From contig JAUIFV010000015.1 of NCBI GenBank assembly GCA_030430155.1, forward strand, positions 1 to 46,662: a DNA stretch of 46,662 nt, given 5' to 3'. The first letter of the stretch is position 1, and every line of letters begins with the position of its first letter. This stretch comes from Gammaproteobacteria bacterium (GTDB taxonomy: Bacteria; Pseudomonadota; Gammaproteobacteria; Xanthomonadales; SZUA-5). Positions 35,778 to 44,612 of the stretch are shown one piece after another. The notes under the pieces are model-generated. The model searched no databases. It was given only the letters and a program-made list of their open reading frames with translations, and was not told the DNA's origin. The position numbers and the translations under genes are program-made.

Positions 35778-38198
35778 CTAGTCCCAGCGCAAGGCCACCA
35801 TCGGATCCACGCGCAGCGCCTTGCGGGCGGGAATCAGCGCCGCCATCGCCGCCACCGCGCCCAGCGCGAACACCACCGCCAGGGTGCTCAGCCCGTCCGC
35901 CCCGGACTCCTGCTGCAGCATGCCGCCGAGCAGACTGGACATGAACAATCCCAGCCCCAGGCCGGCGAGCATGCCGATTCCCACCTCCACGCCGCTGCGA
36001 CCGACCACGCTGCGCAGGATGCGCCGGTCTGGCGCACCCAGCGCTCGGCGCACGCCCAGCTCGCGGGTCCGTTGGCTGACCGCGAAGGAGACCACGCCGT
36101 ACAAGCCACCAGCGGCGAGCAGCAGTGCGACCAGCCCGAAGGTCGAGAACAGCTTGGCCAGGATGCGTTCGCCCAGAGTCGATTCGGCGAGCACCATGTC
36201 GAAGTCCTCCAGCCAGTACAGCGGGGTGTCCGGATCAACCTTGGCCATCACCTGGGTCAGGGTCTGCGCAAAGGCCATCGGTTCGCCGCTGGTGCGCACC
36301 GCCACGGTCACGAAACGCTCCGGATTCTGCGCCAGCGGCAGCAGTACCGCGGGCATGATGTCGTCGCCGGGGTCCTCCAGGTGCACCGGTGCGGTCACCC
36401 CGACCACGGTGTAATGGGTCACCTGACCGGCATCCAGCTCCAGCTCGATGCGCCGGCCCAGGGGATCGGTATCGCCGAAGATCCGCTGCGCATAGGTGCC
36501 GTCGATGATCGCCACCGGCTCGCTGTCGGCGCGGTCACGGCCGTCGAAGAAACGACCCTGACGCAGGCGCAGCTGCCAGGTCTCGGCAAAGCCCTCGTCG
36601 ATGGCGCCCCAGCGGGTGTAGGGACGGCGACCATCGGCAGCGCTCTGGCCCTCGATCTGGGTCGCCGAGTAGCCGCCCATCTTGCCCGGCAACGTGGTAC
36701 TCAGCGCCACATCGACCACGCCAGGGGTGTCTTTGACTGCCTGGGAGATGCGTTGGAACAGCGCGTAGCGGTCCTCGCCGGTGGGATAGGTGTTGGGAAA
36801 CAGTCCCAGTCTGGCGGTCAGCAGCCCCTGACCCTGCACACCCAGATCCTGCTGTGACAACCCGTGGACCACCTTGACCATCATCGCCGCCATGATCAGC
36901 AGCGCGCAGGACAGGCCCACCTCCATCACCACCAGCCCGCGCGAGATGCGCGCGAACCAGCCGCCGCTGCTGCCGCGACCACCGTCGCGCAGCACCTGGG
37001 CCACGCCGACCCCTGCTGCGCGCAGCGCCGGCACCGCCGCGGTGACCAGCGCGGTGACTACCGCCACCGCCAGCGCGATGAGCATCATCCGGCCGTCGAA
37101 ATCCAAGGTCATCCAGCGCGGCGCGGCGTCCTCGGTGCTCAGGAACACCCGGTTCAGCCATTCCACGCCGATGCGGCCCAGGGCCAGGCCGACCACGGTC
37201 GCACCCAGGCTGAGGATCAGACACTGCATGAACACCTGGATCGCCATGCGGCTGCGGCTGGCGCCCAGCGCCGAGCGCACGGCCAGCTCGCCGCTGCGCG
37301 CCAAAGTGCGGCTGAGCATCAGATTGGCACCGTTGGCGCAGGCGATGAGCAGCACCAGGCCGACCGCGACCAGCATCAGATTGAGCAGCTTGCGGGTGGT
37401 GCGGTCCATGAACTGGAAGCCCAGGTATTCCGCGCGCGGGACCCGGTCGGCCGCCTGCGGGCCGAGTTCGGTGACCCGATCGGCCTGCCAGGCATCCAGC
37501 TTGGTCTGGATGGCGTTGTAATCGAGACCACCCGGGGCCAGCAGGATCGGCGCCAGATAGCGGGCCGCACCCGGATCGCGGGCCGGGTCAATGGTCGCCG
37601 GCAGCCAAACGTCCTCGTTGGAGGGGAATGAAAAGCCCGGCGGCATCACCGCGATCACCTCATGGTTCTCGCTGTTGGCGCGGATGACACGGCCGATGAT
37701 CGCCGGGTCGGCGGCATAGCGCTGCTGCCACAGGGTGTAGGAGATCGCCGCCTTGAGCGCGGCGCCGGGCTGATCGTCGCCGGCCTGGAAGCCGACGCCC
37801 ATGTGCGGCTGCACGCCCAGATGGCTGAACAGATTGGCGGTGACAAAACCGCCCGAGTAGCGCTCCGGACGGCCGTCATCGCTGAGATTCACCGTGCCGC
37901 TGCTGTAGCCGGCCAGTTCGCCCTGATCGGCCAGCCGACGCTGCAGTTCCAGATAATCGAGGTCGATCACCCCGTTCAAATCGTCGTCAGGACTGGACGG
38001 GTCGACCATCCCAACCGCCGCAATGCGCTCGGCGTTGGGGAAGGGCAGCGGCTTCCAGACCATGCCGTTGATCACCGCGAGGATGAACAACATGCAGCCC
38101 AGACCGCCGGCGAGCACGGCGACCACCAGGGCGGAAAACAGCGGCTTGCCGAAAACCGCGCGCAGGGCGGTCTTGAGTTCGAGTGCGAATCCGTTCAT
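35778..38198 (-). CDS. FtsX/MacB-type ABC permease D (ADOP-like), first gene of the block
   Basis: 806 residues from the ATG at 38198; the frame extends to 38453 but crosses the promoter. Same layout as permease C: helix with FILAVINGMVWKPLPFPNAERI, MacB-like domain with GTVNLSDDGRPERYSGGF, FtsX core VLLIACANGANLMLSRTLARSGELAVRSALGAS, second periplasmic domain with YAQRIFGDTDPLGRRIELELD, final FtsX domain SQRTRELGVRRALGAPDRRI and end DPMVALRWD. A sigma-54 promoter lies 39-54 bases upstream and a dyad 105-120 bases upstream, so it heads the D-C-B transcript. The ribosome site is weak. Confidence 0.93.
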   Translation of the reverse strand: MNGFALELKTALRAVFGKPLFSALVVAVLAGGLGCMLFILAVINGMVWKPLPFPNAERIAAVGMVDPSSPDDDLNGVIDLDYLELQRRLADQGELAGYSSGTVNLSDDGRPERYSGGFVTANLFSHLGVQPHMGVGFQAGDDQPGAALKAAISYTLWQQRYAADPAIIGRVIRANSENHEVIAVMPPGFSFPSNEDVWLPATIDPARDPGAARYLAPILLAPGGLDYNAIQTKLDAWQADRVTELGPQAADRVPRAEYLGFQFMDRTTRKLLNLMLVAVGLVLLIACANGANLMLSRTLARSGELAVRSALGASRSRMAIQVFMQCLILSLGATVVGLALGRIGVEWLNRVFLSTEDAAPRWMTLDFDGRMMLIALAVAVVTALVTAAVPALRAAGVGVAQVLRDGGRGSSGGWFARISRGLVVMEVGLSCALLIMAAMMVKVVHGLSQQDLGVQGQGLLTARLGLFPNTYPTGEDRYALFQRISQAVKDTPGVVDVALSTTLPGKMGGYSATQIEGQSAADGRRPYTRWGAIDEGFAETWQLRLRQGRFFDGRDRADSEPVAIIDGTYAQRIFGDTDPLGRRIELELDAGQVTHYTVVGVTAPVHLEDPGDDIMPAVLLPLAQNPERFVTVAVRTSGEPMAFAQTLTQVMAKVDPDTPLYWLEDFDMVLAESTLGERILAKLFSTFGLVALLLAAGGLYGVVSFAVSQRTRELGVRRALGAPDRRILRSVVGRSGVEVGIGMLAGLGLGLFMSSLLGGMLQQESGADGLSTLAVVFALGAVAAMAALIPARKALRVDPMVALRWD

Positions 38199-38236
38199 CT
38201 GTGCTGCTTTGGGTGGTGATGGATGTGAACGGATGG

Positions 38237-38252
38237 TGCACGTCCCATGCCA
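38237..38252 (-). promoter_or_regulatory. Sigma-54 (-24/-12) promoter of the permease D-C-B operon
   Basis: The minus strand reads TGGCATGGGACGTGCA: TGGCAYG matches fully, N4 spacing is right, and the -12 box is GTGCA instead of TTGCA (one mismatch). The invariant GG and GC are correctly spaced. The -12 GC is 40 bases before the ATG at 38198. Confidence 0.75.
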
Positions 38253-38302
38253 GGGACCGTAGCCCATATCGATCAACCACTTAGCGCCACACCAACGCAG
38301 AT

Positions 38303-38318
38303 CGACCGATTTCGAACA
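38303..38318. promoter_or_regulatory. Candidate enhancer dyad upstream of the permease D promoter
   Basis: CGACCGATTTCGAACA shares 13 of 16 bases with the perfect dyad at 26851-26866, including the whole right arm, and lies 51-66 bases upstream of the -24 element. Confidence 0.55.
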
Positions 38319-38486
38319 GCGCGAAAGCGGGCAGTTGGCGGCGTTGACCACGAATCCGAACAGCATGAACGGCCGGCGTAACGCCTTGATATCGGCCTGA
38401 CAGTGGAAGGCCCGCAGGCCTACAGTTGCGATACGCGCGTCATGCGCTGGCATACTGCCGGCTTCCCAAAGGACCAGCGCAGGCCG

Positions 38487-38942
38487 ATGAAAGTGATGCT
38501 GTTTGCCCTCAAGGTGGTGGTGGTACTGGCGGTGCTGGTGGTGGTGATCTTTGCCGGACTGAGCATCTGGTCGCGCATCTCACCGCCACCGGTGGGACTG
38601 GTCGAGGGGCAGCTGCGAGCCTGCCCGGGCACCCCCAACTGCGTCTCCAGCCAGGCCCAGCAGGTGTCTCCGCTGGCCTATGTGGGCGACCGCGGGCAAA
38701 CCGAGGCCGCACTGGAGCGCGCCGCCACGCAGCTCGGCCTGGTCAGCCAGACCAAGGAAGGCGACTACTGGCACCATCAGGCCACCAGCGCGGTGTTCCG
38801 CTTCATTGACGACATCGAGTTCCTCTTCGATGACGCCACTGAGGTGGTCCACGTCCGCTCGGCCTCGCGCGCCGGCTATTCCGACCGGGGCGTCAATGCT
38901 GCCCGGGTGGAAGCGCTGCGCGTGGCGATGGGCGGAAGTTAG
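38487..38942 (+). CDS. DUF1499 family membrane-anchored protein
   Basis: 151 residues from the ATG at 38487 (AGG 5 bases upstream); the frame start at 38403 is unlikely. One N-terminal membrane helix (FALKVVVVLAVLVVVIFAGLSIW) is followed by the DUF1499 signature CPGTPNCVSSQ and the late VVHVRSASRAGYSDRGVNAARVEALR. The domain should face the periplasm. Function of the family is unknown. Divergent from the permease block; monocistronic. Confidence 0.85.
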   Translation: MKVMLFALKVVVVLAVLVVVIFAGLSIWSRISPPPVGLVEGQLRACPGTPNCVSSQAQQVSPLAYVGDRGQTEAALERAATQLGLVSQTKEGDYWHHQATSAVFRFIDDIEFLFDDATEVVHVRSASRAGYSDRGVNAARVEALRVAMGGS

Positions 38943-39014
38943 CCCACGGCTGTTGCCCTTTGGCAGCGGCTTTCGCAGTCACGCGGTGAGCGCCGCGCAT
39001 CGGCGACGCTCCGG

Positions 39015-40928
39015 CTAGGGCGCATCCGCATCATCTGGCGAACTGCACTCGCCTGCCAGCCGATAACATCCTCGCCCGGCCGCCTTGGCCGCATACAGGG
39101 ACCGGTCGGCTGCGCGCAGCAGCGCCTCCTCATCCATACCCGGGCCTACGCGCAGGGCGATGCCGATGCTGGTCGACCATGGCCAGGATTGATCCGACAG
39201 CCGCAGCGGCGTCTGCATCGCAGCCAGTATCTTCTCGGCCACGGTGATTGCCGACTGCGGGCCATCGACGTTTTCCAAGATGACCACGAACTCATCGCCG
39301 CCGAGGCGAGCGACCGTGTCGGACTCGCGCGCGCAGCGCTTGAGCCGCTTGGCGAACTCGACCAACGCCTGATCGCCGGCCTCGTGACCAAGCGCGTCGT
39401 TGAGCTCCTTGAACCTGTCCAAATCCAGAAACAATAGGGCCAGCGCCTGCCCAGTGCGGTCACTGAGGGCCAGCGCATGCCCCAGACGCTCGTCATAGCG
39501 GCGCCGATTGGCGAGCTGGGTGAGCCCGTCGATCTGGGACAGCTCGCGCAGCTGACGCTCGATGTCCTTGAACCGGGAAACATCGTGGATCATCCCGTAG
39601 ACCCCGACCACGCCGCCGCCCGGCGCCACATCCGGCACATAGGTCACCCGCACGTGACGCTCGCGAGTGCGGGTGCGCTCCAGTTCGAAACTGACCTCCT
39701 CGCCAGCGAAAGCACGGTCCAGATAGGGCTTGATGCGGGCGTAGGTGGGCGGCGCGTACACTTCGGTCAGCGCCTTGCCGGTGATTTCGCTCAAAGGCCT
39801 TCTCAGCCACTGGGTGTACGTCCGGTTGTTGAATCGGAACACTCGGTCGGCGTCGATGTAGGAAATCAGCGCCGGAATATTGTCCGTGATAGTGCGCAGG
39901 CGATTCTCCGCATCGCGCAGGGATTGCTCCACTGCGCGTTGCGCACTGATGTCGTGGATGCATCCGCGGTAACCGATGAACTCACCGTCGCGATCGAATC
40001 TCGGCAGGCCCTTCAACTTCAGCCAGACCACTTCGCCGCTGCGCCGCGGAACCTGCAGCACCACATCGGCAAACTCGACCCGCCGCTGCATCGGCTCGAT
40101 CAGCCGCTGCACGCTGCTGGCCGTCGGCGAGAGGCGCTCAAACAGCGCAACCGGTGGCAATCCAAGGACGATCTCCGGCGCTACGCGAAGGCTGTTGGTG
40201 AAGCTGGGCGAGACGAATTCCAGGCGCAGTTCGGCATCCGTTTCCCAAAAGCCGTCGGCAGCGAGATCAGCAAAAGCGGCGAAGCGCTCAGCGGCGGCAG
40301 CGGCCCCGGCGCGCTGCTTGCGCTCTTCGTCTTGGGCACGGAGCAGTGCGCGACGATAGCTGCCCAGAGCGCGCTTGATTGACACCGCGACAAAGGCGAT
40401 GGCCAGACTGACCAGCAAAGGCACTCGGTATGCGGCGCGTTCCAGCCAATCCGGAGACGGCTGCACCCAAGGCGTCACAACTCGATTGTGCAATTGGGCG
40501 GCGAGCAGCATTGCCAGCACCACCAGGAGCATCCAGACCCACCCACCAAGGCGCCGCGACAACATCAGCGCGACCATTACGAAAGCCGGGAGGGCCACCA
40601 CGGCGCCCACCGCTCGACCGGCAGAGATCACAATGACCACGATGATCACCAGATAGATGTTGCCAATCAGGATCAAGCTGACCCAGCTCAACGCGGCACC
40701 GCGGCGCAGCAGGTACAGGCTGACGATCAGCGGCAACTGGGCGCTGAGGTGGATGTAGCCCATGGCCGGGGTTCCGCTGATGAGCTCCACAGCGCAGAAC
40801 AGGGCGAAGACAAGCACCTGAAACAGCGCGAAACCCAACGCCAACTCGGCCCGAAAGCGCTCCTCCAAACCGCGATCAGCGTAGCCGGCGAGCCAGGGAT
40901 CGATAAACTGTTCGAGCGTACGCCGCAT
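39015..40928 (-). CDS. Membrane PAS-PAS-GGDEF diguanylate cyclase
   Basis: 637 residues from the ATG at 40928 (MRRTLEQFIDPWL); the frame to 41081 is antisense to an intergenic region. The N-terminal ~200 residues hold about six hydrophobic helices (for example LFQVLVFALFCAVELI, GNIYLVIIVVIVISAG). Two PAS domains follow: one starts FAAFADLAADGFWETDAELRL (about 230), the other ITDNIPALISYIDADRVFRF (about 355). The GGDEF domain starts near 470 with SQIDGLTQLANRRRYD and carries RLGGDEFVVILE, intact. It should make c-di-GMP in response to a membrane or ligand signal. Monocistronic. Confidence 0.92.
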   Translation of the reverse strand: MRRTLEQFIDPWLAGYADRGLEERFRAELALGFALFQVLVFALFCAVELISGTPAMGYIHLSAQLPLIVSLYLLRRGAALSWVSLILIGNIYLVIIVVIVISAGRAVGAVVALPAFVMVALMLSRRLGGWVWMLLVVLAMLLAAQLHNRVVTPWVQPSPDWLERAAYRVPLLVSLAIAFVAVSIKRALGSYRRALLRAQDEERKQRAGAAAAAERFAAFADLAADGFWETDAELRLEFVSPSFTNSLRVAPEIVLGLPPVALFERLSPTASSVQRLIEPMQRRVEFADVVLQVPRRSGEVVWLKLKGLPRFDRDGEFIGYRGCIHDISAQRAVEQSLRDAENRLRTITDNIPALISYIDADRVFRFNNRTYTQWLRRPLSEITGKALTEVYAPPTYARIKPYLDRAFAGEEVSFELERTRTRERHVRVTYVPDVAPGGGVVGVYGMIHDVSRFKDIERQLRELSQIDGLTQLANRRRYDERLGHALALSDRTGQALALLFLDLDRFKELNDALGHEAGDQALVEFAKRLKRCARESDTVARLGGDEFVVILENVDGPQSAITVAEKILAAMQTPLRLSDQSWPWSTSIGIALRVGPGMDEEALLRAADRSLYAAKAAGRGCYRLAGECSSPDDADAP

Positions 40929-41116
40929 GCCCCTAGTCGCGCACAAATTGCGCGTTGGCACCAGGGAGCCTTGCAATTGTTGGCATCTTGGCGGCACGAA
41001 TTTTCCAATCTGGGCGCAAAACCGGCGCTGGGTGAGCGCCGAACTGCGACATCGCGCGTCCAGCCGGACCGACAGCGGCAAACGGCTGCGACTTCAATCA
41101 CAAGGACAACCCCTCG

Positions 41117-41557
41117 ATGAACTATCTGCACACCATGCTTCGAGTCACTGATCTTGAAAGGTCACTACGCTTCTACTGCGATCAGCTGGGACTGATCGAG
41201 ATCAGTCGCAAGGATTACCCTCAGGGCCGTTTCACCCTGGTCTTTCTGGCCGCGCCTGGCGACACCGAGGCGGCCAGGGAAAGCAAGGCGCCGATGGTGG
41301 AACTGACCCACAACTGGGATCCCGAGGACAACGACGGCGGGCGCAACTTCGGCCATTTGGCCTACCGCGTGGAAGATATCTACGCACTATGCGAGAAGCT
41401 GCAGCAGGGCGGCGTCACCATCAATCGACCGCCGCGCGACGGGCGCATGGCCTTTGTCCGCTCACCCGACGGCATTTCCGTCGAGTTGCTGCAAGATGGC
41501 GATGCTCTGCCGCCGCGGGAACCCTGGGCATCAATGGGCAATAGCGGCAGCTGGTGA
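41117..41557 (+). CDS. gloA: Lactoylglutathione lyase (glyoxalase I)
   Basis: 146 residues. It isomerises the methylglyoxal-glutathione hemithioacetal to S-lactoylglutathione in the cytoplasm. The metal ligands of the two-module fold are in place: His5, Glu62 (VELTHNWD), His80 (NFGHLAYRV) and Glu123 (ISVELLQ). The pattern [16 protein letters not shown] is the family N-terminus. Length is typical of bacterial GloA, Ni-dependent type. Divergent from the cyclase across 188 bases. Confidence 0.93.
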   Translation: MNYLHTMLRVTDLERSLRFYCDQLGLIEISRKDYPQGRFTLVFLAAPGDTEAARESKAPMVELTHNWDPEDNDGGRNFGHLAYRVEDIYALCEKLQQGGVTINRPPRDGRMAFVRSPDGISVELLQDGDALPPREPWASMGNSGSW

Positions 41558-41694
41558 GTCAGAGACTGCGGCGGGAAGGCTCGGTAGGTCACCCGCCGTC
41601 GGTGCAGTGCCAAGGACGGCGGCGGTACTTCTGGGACGCATTTGCTTCACCTGGAATACGTAGACTCCGAGCACCAGAACCTTGGAGTAATTCG

Positions 41695-44178
41695 ATGCCC
41701 GCTAATGCTCCAGCCAAGTCGCTACTCGGTTTGATTGGTGCTGTGCTGCTCAGCGCACCGGTCCTGGCCCAATCCCCAGTACCCCCGGACGACCCGGACC
41801 AGCCCGCCTCGGTGCTGCGCGGTCGTGAAATCGATCGGCTGGAATATCTGCAGGGACGTGCTGACCAGATCGGCCTGCTGCGCGGCCTGGGCCAGTCGGT
41901 CGCCGTCGAACCCAGTTGGCGCCAGCAGGCCGTCGCGCAGTTCGAACAACGGCTGGCAGCGCGTGCCGCGCGCGGCGCGATGCCGGCCTGGCAGGCACTG
42001 GGCCCGGCGCCTATTCCCAACGGGCAGACGGTTGGACCCACCACCCCGGTTTCGGGCCGCACCGTGTCCATCGCCATCCATCCCACCGACCCGGACACGG
42101 TCTTCGTTGGTACTGCCAGCGGCGGCTTGTACCGCTCCGCAGACGCCGGGGTGACCTGGACCGCGCTGATGGATGACGCGCTGAGCCTGTCCATCGGCGC
42201 GTTGGCGTTTGCGCCCAGCAATCCGAACATCCTCTATGTCGGCACCGGCGAACACAATTTCTCTCTCGACAGCTTCTTCGGCGTCGGCGTCTACCGCATC
42301 GAAAACCCCACCGCGGCCACCCCCACAGTGATTGGCCCCTTCAATCAAACTACGGGCGGCGACAACGCTCTCAACGGCCGTGGCATCAGCCGCATCCTGG
42401 TCCATCCCACCGACCCGGACACCATCTTCGTCTCCACCACCTCAGGGACTTCGGGCATCGGCGGAGCGACCGCGCCGAACCTGCCGCCGCGGGGCATCTA
42501 TCGTTCCGGCAACGCCACCGGCGCCGATGTGCGCTTCGATAAGCTCACCGGACTGGCCGGCGACATCAATGCCAGCGTCCGCGACATCGCCTTCGACCCG
42601 CTCGACCCCAACCTGCTGATAGCAAATCTGGTCACCGGCAACAGCCTGGGCGGTCTGTATCAATCCACCGATGCGCTCAGCGCCAACCCCACCTTTGTCC
42701 TGACCGAGCTGTTTGATTCCTCCTCGACCAGCGAGTTGACGGCGGAATTCGCCACTTTCCGCGACCCGGGAGCCGCGCTACCGGTGTTCTACGCCGCAGT
42801 AGGCAACGGCGGCGGCCGCGTGCTGATCAGCGTCGATGGCGGGGCCACCTGGACCGAGCAGATCGACAACAACTTCTGCTCCCCGCAGTGCTTCTACGAC
42901 ATCGCCATCGCGGTGGATCCCACCGATGTGGACCGGATCTACCTGGGCGGCTCCCCGGCGGTGGTGTTCGCCTTCTCCAGCAACGGCGGCACCAGTTTCA
43001 CCGAGAGCGACTCCGGACTGCACGTGGATTCGCACGTGATCGCGGTGGCACCGTCGAACCCCAGCGTGCTCTATTTCGGCTCTGACGGCGGCATCTACCA
43101 CTCCACCAACGGCGGACAAAGCTGGACACCGCGCAACACCGCCGGATTCAGCGCCACTCAGTTCCAGGGCATCGCCACTCACCCCGTCAACTACCAGGTG
43201 GTCCTCGGCGGAACCCAGGACAACGGCACCAATCTGCTGCAGCCGGCCGGCACCTGGCTGCGCGTGGACGGTGGCGACGGCGGCTTCACCGGCATCGACC
43301 AGAACGCCACCAACACCACCTCAGTGCGGCTCTACCACACCTATTTCAGCAACGCCACGCTGCAGGGCTACGCCACCGCCTTGGCCGATCTGAGCGGCAA
43401 CTTCGGCTGGAGCTTCCGCGGCTGCCAGGGCGGCGGCTCCACCGTCAACGGCATCACCTGCGAGGGCAGCGTATTGTTCTACGCACCGCTGGTGCTGGGC
43501 CCAGGCGATCCGAATACGATCTACTACGGCACCGACCGGCTCTACCGCTCCACCGATACCGGCACCAACCACAGCGTGGCCAGTCAGAACCCGCTGAAGA
43601 TGGGCGTGCCGATCTCTGCGATCAGCATCGCCGAGCAGGATGACAGCATACGAGTGGTGGGTCTGCGCGACGGCAGTTTGTTCCGCACGATTACCGGCAG
43701 CAGCACGCTGGAAGGGGCCGATGCCTTCGGCATGAGCGGCAGCATTCCCGACCTCTACATCGGCCGCATCGCCATCGATCCTGACGATGCCAACAACGTC
43801 TATGTAGCCTTGGCCGGCTATGCTGGTGCCGGGCTGAATCTGTGGAAATCCAGTGACTTTCTCTCCGCCACGCCGACCTGGGCGGCGTCAGGCACCGGAA
43901 TCCCCAACACCCCGATCAGTTCAATGGTGATTGACCCTGAAACGCCGAGCACCCTCTATGCCGGTACCGACATCGGCGTCTTCCAGTCCACCGACAGCGG
44001 CGCCAGCTGGGCGCCCTATGGCACCGGCCTGCCGCGGGTTCCGGTATTCGGTCTGGCATTTGCCGGCGCGCTCAATCCGGCCGGCAAGGGCCCTCTGCGC
44101 GCCGCCACACACGGGCGCGGCATCTATGAGATCGTCACCGGGCTGCCCGATCTGATCTTTGCCGACGGCTACGAATAG
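41695..44178 (+). CDS. Secreted Asp-box (BNR/sortilin-like) beta-propeller protein with C-terminal DGYE motif
   Basis: 827 residues from the ATG at 41695, with GGAG 8 bases upstream and a signal peptide (KSLLGLIGAVLLSAPVLAQ); the earlier frame start at 41554 overlaps gloA. At least six Asp-box motifs are visible: LYRSADAGVTWT, LISVDGGATWTE, SSNGGTSFTES, IYHSTNGGQSWTP, LYRSTDTGTNHS, VFQSTDSGASWAP. Phrases such as HPTDPDTVFVGTASG and DPDDANNVYVALAG repeat between blades, as in the VPS10/sortilin-like and glycosidase-like propellers. Two Cys-containing loops (CSPQC, CQGGGSTVNGITC) could form disulfides. No sialidase active site was recognised. It ends LIFADGYE, like the FG-GAP protein at 8415. 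Confidence 0.85.
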   Translation: MPANAPAKSLLGLIGAVLLSAPVLAQSPVPPDDPDQPASVLRGREIDRLEYLQGRADQIGLLRGLGQSVAVEPSWRQQAVAQFEQRLAARAARGAMPAWQALGPAPIPNGQTVGPTTPVSGRTVSIAIHPTDPDTVFVGTASGGLYRSADAGVTWTALMDDALSLSIGALAFAPSNPNILYVGTGEHNFSLDSFFGVGVYRIENPTAATPTVIGPFNQTTGGDNALNGRGISRILVHPTDPDTIFVSTTSGTSGIGGATAPNLPPRGIYRSGNATGADVRFDKLTGLAGDINASVRDIAFDPLDPNLLIANLVTGNSLGGLYQSTDALSANPTFVLTELFDSSSTSELTAEFATFRDPGAALPVFYAAVGNGGGRVLISVDGGATWTEQIDNNFCSPQCFYDIAIAVDPTDVDRIYLGGSPAVVFAFSSNGGTSFTESDSGLHVDSHVIAVAPSNPSVLYFGSDGGIYHSTNGGQSWTPRNTAGFSATQFQGIATHPVNYQVVLGGTQDNGTNLLQPAGTWLRVDGGDGGFTGIDQNATNTTSVRLYHTYFSNATLQGYATALADLSGNFGWSFRGCQGGGSTVNGITCEGSVLFYAPLVLGPGDPNTIYYGTDRLYRSTDTGTNHSVASQNPLKMGVPISAISIAEQDDSIRVVGLRDGSLFRTITGSSTLEGADAFGMSGSIPDLYIGRIAIDPDDANNVYVALAGYAGAGLNLWKSSDFLSATPTWAASGTGIPNTPISSMVIDPETPSTLYAGTDIGVFQSTDSGASWAPYGTGLPRVPVFGLAFAGALNPAGKGPLRAATHGRGIYEIVTGLPDLIFADGYE

Positions 44179-44201
44179 TCCTCGGGAACTGCGCAAAAGC
44201 A

Positions 44202-44225
44202 AGTGCCCGGCATGAGCCGGGCACT
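44202..44225 (-). terminator. Intrinsic terminator between the Asp-box gene and rpmE2
   Basis: A perfect 10-bp stem AGTGCCCGGC/GCCGGGCACT with an ATGA loop lies 43 bases past the rpmE2 stop. On the minus strand it is followed by TGCTTTTGCGC. On the plus strand there is no T-run, so it may work weakly in that direction. Confidence 0.7.
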
Positions 44226-44267
44226 GCGTGATTCCTAGCAAGCACCGGCACCAGGGCCGGTCGGCGA

Positions 44268-44513
44268 CTACTTGGCGCCGAAGCGCTTGCGGAACTTGTC
44301 GATACGACCACCAACGTCGGCCACCTTGACCTTGCCGGTGTAGAACGGATGCGACTTGCTGGACACGTCGATCTTGATCAACGGGTATTCCTTGCCGTCG
44401 GTCCAGGCAATGGTTTCATTGCTGGTCTTGGTCGACCGGGTCAACAGCATGAAGTCACTGGTCACGTCCTGGAACACGACGTCGTGATAATCGGGATGGA
44501 TGTCGGGTTTCAT
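44268..44513 (-). CDS. rpmE2: 50S ribosomal protein L31 type B (zinc-independent)
   Basis: 81 residues from the ATG at 44513 ([16 protein letters not shown]); the upstream frame to 44576 is not part of it. The segment [31 protein letters not shown] is characteristic of the type B form. No cysteines occur, so the zinc ribbon of the type A form is absent. In many bacteria this paralog replaces zinc-binding L31 under zinc limitation and is controlled by Zur; I saw no clear Zur box. Monocistronic. Confidence 0.95.
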   Translation of the reverse strand: MKPDIHPDYHDVVFQDVTSDFMLLTRSTKTSNETIAWTDGKEYPLIKIDVSSKSHPFYTGKVKVADVGGRIDKFRKRFGAK

Positions 44514-44612
44514 GACACACCGTTCGAGAGCTTGACAGAGCCGACTATGGTAGGACGGGATGGATGGGTTTGGCAAGTGGCAGGGTGAGGCGGGGCAGGG
44601 CTCAATAGGGAG

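Noticed and set aside
33587-35944. Open frame of 785 codons on the plus strand opposite permease C
   Set aside because: It is an antisense shadow of a high-GC gene: low-complexity, His/Gln/Arg-rich translation, no ribosome site, no domain, and the minus-strand frame is a clear permease.
41554-41694. Upstream start of the Asp-box protein overlapping gloA
   Set aside because: The added 47 residues are not signal-like, while 41695 has a ribosome site and a signal peptide.
44514-44576. A 21-residue N-terminal extension of L31
   Set aside because: [10 protein letters not shown] is the conserved start of type B L31; the extension has no ribosome site.
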